Positions 33,712-38,756 of a stretch of DNA of 38,756 nt are shown here, piece after piece; the stretch's first letter is position 1, and the number at the start of each line of letters is the position of its first letter. Where the stretch lies: NCBI RefSeq assembly GCF_902762735.1, contig NZ_CACWPP010000001.1:98613-137368 (forward strand), in the 5' to 3' direction. Under the pieces are notes generated by a model, which had not been told where the DNA came from, made no database searches, and saw only the letters and a program-made list of their open reading frames with translations. The stretch is from an uncultured Ruminococcus sp. (GTDB lineage Bacteria; Bacillota; Clostridia; Oscillospirales; Ruminococcaceae). A program made the position numbers and the translations under genes.

Positions 33712-34617
33712 TCAGTAGTATTTTTCATCAAAGAACTCGGGCACATATTTGTCCTCAGCCGCCGCCCGCTGCTGGAAATAGCCGTCAAATCCGCATTTTT
33801 CGACCATTTCGCAGATGGTGTTATACTCGAATGTGGAAGTGCGCCTTGACAGCGCTTTGATGTCAAGCGCCTTGTGCATCGGCACATACTGGCTCATAAG
33901 GCTTACAAGTATCTCCTGCGGAGCGAAATTGTCTGCCAGCCAGCCCACTATCTTTGCCGAGTCATGCCGACAGTTGGGCAGTACCAGATGTCTGACGATA
34001 ACGCCCTTTTTCAGCATGCCGTTCTCATCGAACTGCGGTGCGCCCACCAGTTCCCACATTTTGATGAGCGTCCTGCTCGCCCGCTCGAAATAGTCTGCCG
34101 CGCCCGAATACTCAGCCGAAAGTTCGCGCGAATAATATTTCAGGTCGGGCAGAAAAATATCCACCCGCCCGCGAAGCATTTCCAGCGTTTCAATGCTCTC
34201 ATAGCCGCCGCTGTTATAGACTATCGGGACAGTCAGCCTGTCCCCCGCTATATCCAGCGCATTGATGATCTGCGGCACATACGGTGCTGCCGTCACCAGA
34301 TTGATATTTTCAGCGCCCTTGTCCTGAAGCATGAGAAAAGTTTCCGCCAGTTCTTCATCGCTCAGTTCAAACCCCCTGCACCCTTCGGAGATCTCGTGGT
34401 TCTGGCAGAAACAGCACTGCAAATTACAGCCCGAGAAAAACACCGTTCCCGAGCCGTTTTTGCCGCTGATAGGCGGTTCTTCCCAGTAATGTAAGTCAGC
34501 GCGGGCTATCTTCACTTTTGCGCCCGCATGACAGAAACCTGTTTTGCCTGCAAGCCTGTCAGCACCGCATCTGCGCGGACAGAGCGTACATTTCCTCAAA
34601 ATATCGTTCGTGTTCAT
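33712..34617 (-). CDS. PflX-like radical SAM protein (COG1313 type)
   Basis: The 301-aa product has an N-terminal Cys cluster CTLCPRRCGADR and a radical SAM motif C-x3-C-x2-C in FSGCNLQCCFCQNHEIS (about 68-75), the layout of pyruvate-formate-lyase-activase-like 'PflX' proteins. Its target is unknown; no glycyl radical enzyme gene lies in this window. The ATG overlaps the stop of the zinc-ribbon membrane protein gene (ATGA). The stop lies 8 bp from the end of the repeat element. Confidence 0.88.
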   Translation of the reverse strand: MNTNDILRKCTLCPRRCGADRLAGKTGFCHAGAKVKIARADLHYWEEPPISGKNGSGTVFFSGCNLQCCFCQNHEISEGCRGFELSDEELAETFLMLQDKGAENINLVTAAPYVPQIINALDIAGDRLTVPIVYNSGGYESIETLEMLRGRVDIFLPDLKYYSRELSAEYSGAADYFERASRTLIKMWELVGAPQFDENGMLKKGVIVRHLVLPNCRHDSAKIVGWLADNFAPQEILVSLMSQYVPMHKALDIKALSRRTSTFEYNTICEMVEKCGFDGYFQQRAAAEDKYVPEFFDEKYY

Positions 34618-35579
34618 ATCTCAAAATCGTAGCTTACAGACTCGCCCTTGAACTCAGCATCAATAGTGATGGCGACACGGCTGCACTCAGAATCGCAAAG
34701 AAGCGTAGGTCTGATGCAAGACTGTGAACCTACTGTTATCAGCACCTTGTCAGACACAAATCCATCATAACTGCTTATGATATTGTCGTCATCATCGTAG
34801 GCGGCGCAGTGGACCTTTTTTACATCGAGGTCATCTGTGCTGACAGGCGAATTATCTTCATACATAAAGCGGAATTCGCAACGGTATGAATACAGTTTCC
34901 TTGCAGAAGCATCGTTGCTGTTCACCATCTCACCGTTTTCGTTAAGAAAGAGATTATTCTTTGTAAAGAGAGTAAGATCCTCCGAGTCAGAGTCTATCTC
35001 ATCTCTGACAGTGCTGACAAAATAACAGCTCATCTCTCCCTGTTCTGTCTGAACGGTCTTTTCTGTGTTCAGCTTGTCGCTGAACATTTTCTCGACCACA
35101 TCGGGGTGGTCTGTCAGATAGACAAAGCCAAAGATCAAAATGACGATCAGTATGATAAACACCAGACAGCCCTTGCCGCACCCATTCTTCTTGCCCTGAC
35201 CGTTAGCGGGCGGGTTATAGCCGCGTTCGCTCGGTCTTATATTCTGTGAATCGTAACCGTAACCAAATGGCTGCGCCCTGCCTGTGTTCATCTCCATACT
35301 GATGTCGCCGCCGTTGCGCTTTTCGTACTTTGAAGCCGCAGTGCGGTTCTCGGCGCGGAGCTCGTCTTTCAGGAACTCCTCTCTGCCGTCACGGAAAGTG
35401 TCGTTGCGTGCATAAGTCTGTGAAGAAAAATATCTGTCATCATAGACCGCATGGCTGTGTTCGTCCTCACCGAAACTGCCGCAGGTAATGTCCTCTTCGC
35501 GGGCTGTCAGGCATTCGGGGCAGATCTGTTCGCCCTTGTCCTTAAATCTGTAACCGCAGAATTTGCATCTATTGTTCAT
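34614..35579 (-). CDS. Zinc-ribbon single-pass membrane protein
   Basis: The 321-aa product opens with a zinc ribbon (CKFC at 5-8, CPEC at 20-23), then a charged, Gly/Asn-rich disordered linker to about 130, a membrane helix at about 138-155 (GCLVFIILIVILIFGFVYL) and an outside domain of about 165 aa with no recognised motif. The ribbon is probably in the cytoplasm. Proteins of this plan are frequent in clostridia; function unknown. It sits 21 bp after ispE. Confidence 0.82.
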   Translation of the reverse strand: MNNRCKFCGYRFKDKGEQICPECLTAREEDITCGSFGEDEHSHAVYDDRYFSSQTYARNDTFRDGREEFLKDELRAENRTAASKYEKRNGGDISMEMNTGRAQPFGYGYDSQNIRPSERGYNPPANGQGKKNGCGKGCLVFIILIVILIFGFVYLTDHPDVVEKMFSDKLNTEKTVQTEQGEMSCYFVSTVRDEIDSDSEDLTLFTKNNLFLNENGEMVNSNDASARKLYSYRCEFRFMYEDNSPVSTDDLDVKKVHCAAYDDDDNIISSYDGFVSDKVLITVGSQSCIRPTLLCDSECSRVAITIDAEFKGESVSYDFEI

Positions 35580-35600
35580 CTTATTGCCGACCTTTCATGT

Positions 35601-36500
35601 TTATCTGTTGACCCACATCAGCTCATAAGAGCTTTTCAGCGGCTTGCAGACCTCGCAGTAAGCGTATCGGTCTTTCAGCTTTTGCGCCGCTGTCTTTGCA
35701 TATTCTTCAGTTTCAAACACGCCGAACACAGCCGACCCGCTGCCTGTCATCAGCGAATTGAGCGCACCTGCCTCCTTGAGCGCCTGCTTTGCCTGCGCTA
35801 TCTCGGGCAGGTCTATGGCAGTTTCAAAAACATTGAACAGGTATATGCTTGTCGAGAACACGCTGCCCGTTGACAGCGATCTCAGGAAATAATCGAGATT
35901 GCTTCTCGGAGGGTCTTTCAGCAGGTCATATCGCCTGTATGCTTCGGGCGTTGACACGCTCACATCAGGCTTTACTATGACAAATCCGCAGTCAAGCGAG
36001 GGCAGAAGGTTCATTATCTCGCCCACGCCCTGACACAGCCTTGTGCCGCCTTTTACGCAGAACGGCACGTCAGCCCCCAGCTTTGCACCCAGATCACAGA
36101 GATCGTCCTCGTCGATAAGTGTACCGAAAAACGTATTCATAGCCCTCAGCATAGCGGCGCAGTCAGCACTTCCGCCGCCCATGCCTGCCTGTGACGGCAA
36201 ATTCTTCTCGACTTTTACTATCAGCTTGCCGCCGAAGCGTATATGCGCAAACTCCTTAAAAAGCTCTGCCGCTTTCCAGATAAGGTTGTTTTCGTCCAGC
36301 GGAAAGCCCTCTTTATCGCAGACTATCTCTATGCCCTCAGGGGCAGACTCGTCCAGCGACAGTTCCAGCGTATCGTACAGGCTGACCGTCTGCATGACGG
36401 TATTGAGCATATGATAGCCGTCCTCACGCCTGCCGATTATATCCAGCAAGAGGTTCACCTTGCCGTAAGCCTTGACTTTCAGGTTATTGTACAGTGCCAT
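35601..36500 (-). CDS. ispE: 4-diphosphocytidyl-2-C-methyl-D-erythritol kinase
   Basis: GHMP kinase of the MEP isoprenoid pathway. The 299-aa product starts with KAYGKVNLLLDIIGRREDGYH and has the phosphate-binding LPSQAGMGGGSADCAAM (101-117). Length and motifs are typical. It overlaps the upstream aminotransferase gene by 17 bp, so translation is probably coupled. Confidence 0.95.
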   Translation of the reverse strand: MALYNNLKVKAYGKVNLLLDIIGRREDGYHMLNTVMQTVSLYDTLELSLDESAPEGIEIVCDKEGFPLDENNLIWKAAELFKEFAHIRFGGKLIVKVEKNLPSQAGMGGGSADCAAMLRAMNTFFGTLIDEDDLCDLGAKLGADVPFCVKGGTRLCQGVGEIMNLLPSLDCGFVIVKPDVSVSTPEAYRRYDLLKDPPRSNLDYFLRSLSTGSVFSTSIYLFNVFETAIDLPEIAQAKQALKEAGALNSLMTGSGSAVFGVFETEEYAKTAAQKLKDRYAYCEVCKPLKSSYELMWVNR

Positions 36501-37668
36501 TTTTAAGCTCCTCTAAAAACTCTCCTATACGCTTTATCGCTTCTCTCAGGTGGCTGAGGGAGTAGGCGTAAGATACGCGCACAAAGCCCTCTCCGCAGTC
36601 GCCGAAAGCGTTTCCGGGCACGACTGCCACCTTTTTGCTGTACACCAGCTTTTCGCAGAAATCGCTGCTGGAAAGCCCTGTGCTCCTGATACACGGGAAC
36701 ACATAGAAAGCACCCTGCGGCGTGAAGCAGTCAAGTCCCAGTTTATTGAAAGCGTCCACCAGATAGCGGCGGCGCATATCGTATTCATCGCGCATTTTAA
36801 CTATATCGTCATCGCACTGGCGCAGGGCGGTTATTGCCGCAAACTGGCTGACCGTCGGCGAGGACATGATGGCATACTGGTGCAGTTTGAGCATCTGCGA
36901 GATAAGTTCTCTCGGTGCGGCGGCGATGCCCAGCCGCCAGCCTGTCATGGCATACGCCTTTGAAAAGCCGTTTATCACTATGGTGCGCTCACGCATATCG
37001 GGCAGTGAAGCTATCGAAACATGCTTGCCGCTGTAAGTAAGTTCGGAGTATATCTCGTCAGAAAGCACCAGTATATTCGTATCGCGCAGGACTTCCGCTA
37101 TGGCTTCCAGATCCTCTTTGCGCATGATAGCGCCTGTGGGGTTGTTCGGGAAAGGCAGTACCAGCAGTTTTGTCCTGTCGGTGATCTTCCCGCGCAGTTC
37201 AGCGGCAGTCAGGCGGAACTCGTTCTCTGCCTTAGTTTCGATGGGCACGGGCACGCCTCCGCAGAGTGTGACTATGGGGCTGTAACAGACAAATGACGGC
37301 TGAACTATCAGCACTTCGTCACCCTGAGTCACCACCGAGCGCAGACAGAGATCAATGCCCTCAGAACCGCCGACGGTCACGATTATCTCATCTTTCGGGT
37401 CATAGTCAACGCCGATGCGCTTATGGAAATATTTTGCTATCTCCTCACGCAGTTCGGCAAGACCTGCATTGGCTGTATAAGAAGTCCTGCCCTTTTCAAG
37501 GACATTTATCGCCTCACGCCTGACTACATAAGGGGTCTTGAAATCGGGTTCGCCCACGCCCAGCGAGATGACACCCTCCAGCTGCTGTGCAATATCGAAA
37601 AACTTTCGTATGCCTGAGGGCTTCATGCCCATGATGGCAGGTGAAAGCACTTTATTATAATCTATCAT
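36484..37668 (-). CDS. Class I/II PLP-dependent aminotransferase
   Basis: The 394-aa product has the PLP Lys237 in NGFSKAYAMTGWR, NNPTG at 175-179, and the GEPDF and TANAGL motifs of fold-type I aspartate-aminotransferase relatives. It may act on aromatic or branched-chain or Asp/Ala-type amino acids; the sequence does not decide the substrate. It overlaps the Lrp-type regulator gene by ATGA, which suggests control by that regulator. Confidence 0.92.
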   Translation of the reverse strand: MIDYNKVLSPAIMGMKPSGIRKFFDIAQQLEGVISLGVGEPDFKTPYVVRREAINVLEKGRTSYTANAGLAELREEIAKYFHKRIGVDYDPKDEIIVTVGGSEGIDLCLRSVVTQGDEVLIVQPSFVCYSPIVTLCGGVPVPIETKAENEFRLTAAELRGKITDRTKLLVLPFPNNPTGAIMRKEDLEAIAEVLRDTNILVLSDEIYSELTYSGKHVSIASLPDMRERTIVINGFSKAYAMTGWRLGIAAAPRELISQMLKLHQYAIMSSPTVSQFAAITALRQCDDDIVKMRDEYDMRRRYLVDAFNKLGLDCFTPQGAFYVFPCIRSTGLSSSDFCEKLVYSKKVAVVPGNAFGDCGEGFVRVSYAYSLSHLREAIKRIGEFLEELKNGTVQ

Positions 37669-38144
37669 GGGAACATCAAGCCTCTCTCGTCTTTTTCATT
37701 TGCGGTAACGGATATGCCGTTTACCTTATAGCTTCTCAGCAGGAAGTGTGTCGCAGTGGACTGCACAGCATCTATGGCGGCGAGGTTCTCAGCCACAAAG
37801 CGGGATACTTCGCGGATATTTGTGCCTGTCACCGACACAAGTATGTCATACGCACCCGACATCAGGCGCACCGACTCGACCTGTTCGTATGCGGCGATAG
37901 CTTTTGCAATATCGTCATATCCCGACTGGGACTGCGGGGTAACTTTCAGTTCTATCAGCGCAGTCACGGAATTCGGGTCATAGACAGCTTCATCGACGAT
38001 GGCGGTATAGCCTGTGATGATGCCTTCCTTTTCCAGCTTTTCTATATCCGCCGCGACATCAGCCTCAGACTTGCCCAGCATCACAGCAAGTTCGGCATTC
38101 GACAGTCTGGCGTTGTTCTTCAACAGTTTGAGCAGTTTTTCCAT
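37665..38144 (-). CDS. Lrp/AsnC-family transcriptional regulator
   Basis: The 159-aa product has an N-terminal winged helix (about 1-50, NARLSNAELAVMLGKSEADVAADIEKL) and a C-terminal RAM ligand domain (from about 65). A strong AAGGAGG site precedes the ATG. Probably senses an amino acid and controls the aminotransferase downstream; that is inference. No clear promoter was seen in the 84 bp upstream. Confidence 0.93.
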   Translation of the reverse strand: MEKLLKLLKNNARLSNAELAVMLGKSEADVAADIEKLEKEGIITGYTAIVDEAVYDPNSVTALIELKVTPQSQSGYDDIAKAIAAYEQVESVRLMSGAYDILVSVTGTNIREVSRFVAENLAAIDAVQSTATHFLLRSYKVNGISVTANEKDERGLMFP

Positions 38145-38228
38145 TTGAAGTACCTCCTTTTTGGTACAGGCGATGCACTCACATTAAGCACTTTACCGCC
38201 GATATGATCGTTTAAATTTGTTCTTGGG

Positions 38229-38603
38229 TCATTCATAGCTCTCAAGTTCTTCGCAAAGAGCTATAAAATCTTTATATACGGTGATAGTCTGCAAATATCT
38301 GAAGTCTAATATAAAACCCGATGCGCGGTGTTTCAGAAAATCCGCGTCCCATAACGGCACGGAAATAAACCCATTTTTAAAGTCATATCGCATCGGTTCA
38401 AATTTACTGATATTTGCGCGGAAATATTTTACTTTGGCAGAGCAGAGTTTGTTGATGCGGAAAAGAAGACCCATCACATCATTTCTTTCATAAAAAACAT
38501 CTTTGAAGATAAGATGCTTATGTGAATTTTCCCTATCCGAGTACCATGCGTTGTTTTCATGTATCAGATGGTATTTTTCTACCAGCAGCTTTTTCTCGTC
38601 CAT
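38229..38603 (-). CDS. Unknown small protein, 124 aa
   Basis: Not recognised. The ATG at 38603 has GGTG about 8 bases upstream; a longer frame from 38708 would run through a terminator and the inverted-repeat element and is rejected. The product is soluble, rich in Phe, Tyr, Lys and His, with no known motif. The gene is visibly more A/T-rich than its neighbours, which may mean transfer. A terminator-like hairpin lies just upstream. Confidence 0.65.
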   Translation of the reverse strand: MDEKKLLVEKYHLIHENNAWYSDRENSHKHLIFKDVFYERNDVMGLLFRINKLCSAKVKYFRANISKFEPMRYDFKNGFISVPLWDADFLKHRASGFILDFRYLQTITVYKDFIALCEELESYE

Positions 38604-38620
38604 AAACATCACCCGTATGC

Positions 38621-38660
38621 TTAAAATCAAAAGGCAGCACCGCAAAAACGGTACTGCCTT
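38621..38660 (-). terminator. Intrinsic terminator upstream of the 124-aa gene
   Basis: On the minus strand AAGGCAGTACCG pairs with CGGTGCTGCCTT around TTTTTG and is followed by TTGATTTT. It probably ends a transcript from beyond the window, or attenuates the 124-aa gene. Confidence 0.7.
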
Positions 38661-38756
38661 ATAGCAATCCGCCTTAAAATTCAGACAAAATCCAGTCACA
38701 AAATCCATATATCCGAGCTTTTGCGACTGGATTTTGTGAATTTAAATAGTTGGATT
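38659..38756. repeat. Inverted-repeat (MITE-like) element, copy 2, cut by window edge
   Basis: Same plan as 15898-16002: left end TTATAGCAATCC, inner stem ACAAAATCCAGTCACAAAA with TTTTGCGACTGGATTTTGT. The sequence stops 7 bases before the expected right end. A few substitutions separate the copies; the changed stem base (A for G) keeps pairing with T. Confidence 0.88.

Noticed and set aside
38604-38708. N-terminal extension of the 124-aa gene
   Set aside because: It would be coded by the inverted-repeat element and the terminator hairpin.

Overview
The window looks like chromosome from an anaerobic Firmicute of the Clostridia, most likely a Ruminococcus or close Oscillospiraceae relative. 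This is inference from content: a clostridial-type thiamine operon with the oxygen-sensitive ThiH, a Cys T-box, a minimal SufBC pair, recA-recX, a DUF1385-PrmC pair, IspE, RimO, dense overlapping operons with GGAGG-type ribosome sites, and base composition near 50% GC. No rRNA, tRNA, CRISPR array, transposase or phage gene was seen.

Layout. 1-1493: 3' part of a membrane-anchored S41 protease. 8105 down to 1542 (minus): thiamine operon thiS-thiF-thiG-thiH-(tenI-thiE fusion)-thiD-thiC, led by a consensus promoter, a TPP riboswitch and an intrinsic terminator. 8223-13962 (plus): a four-gene operon with its own strong promoter, encoding a TerB-N/TerB-C protein, a DUF2791 (BrxD-like) ATPase, a small P-loop kinase-like protein and an Lhr/BrxHI-like helicase. 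This is the best candidate for an undescribed system. 15771 down to 13966 (minus): sufC-sufB-like Fe-S assembly pair. 15865-17772 (plus): an EAL phosphodiesterase with a degenerate GGDEF domain; a 105-bp inverted-repeat element sits between its upstream promoter and its start codon. 22048 down to 17777 (minus): Cys T-box, cysE, two unknown genes, cysS and a cyclophilin-type isomerase. 24064 down to 22051 (minus): rimO-pgsA. 26403 down to 24080 (minus): recA-recX-unknown. 31520 down to 26491 (minus): response regulator, histidine kinase, DUF1385, prmC, histidine phosphatase and a small zinc-ribbon protein. 32943 down to 31600 (minus): a lipoprotein. 33045-33704: a 660-bp noncoding element with 41-bp terminal inverted repeats and five tandem 83-bp units. 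38144 down to 33712 (minus): Lrp-type regulator, aminotransferase, ispE, a zinc-ribbon membrane protein and a PflX-like radical SAM protein. 38229-38603 (minus): a small unknown gene. 38659-38756: a second copy of the 105-bp inverted-repeat element, cut by the window edge.

How it fits together. Most of the window is housekeeping under classic clostridial RNA control: TPP riboswitch for thiazole and pyrimidine synthesis, T-box for cysteine supply and Cys-tRNA charging. The accessory parts are the TerB/ATPase/helicase operon and two families of noncoding repeat elements. One of these repeats may shape transcription of the cyclic-di-GMP phosphodiesterase gene.
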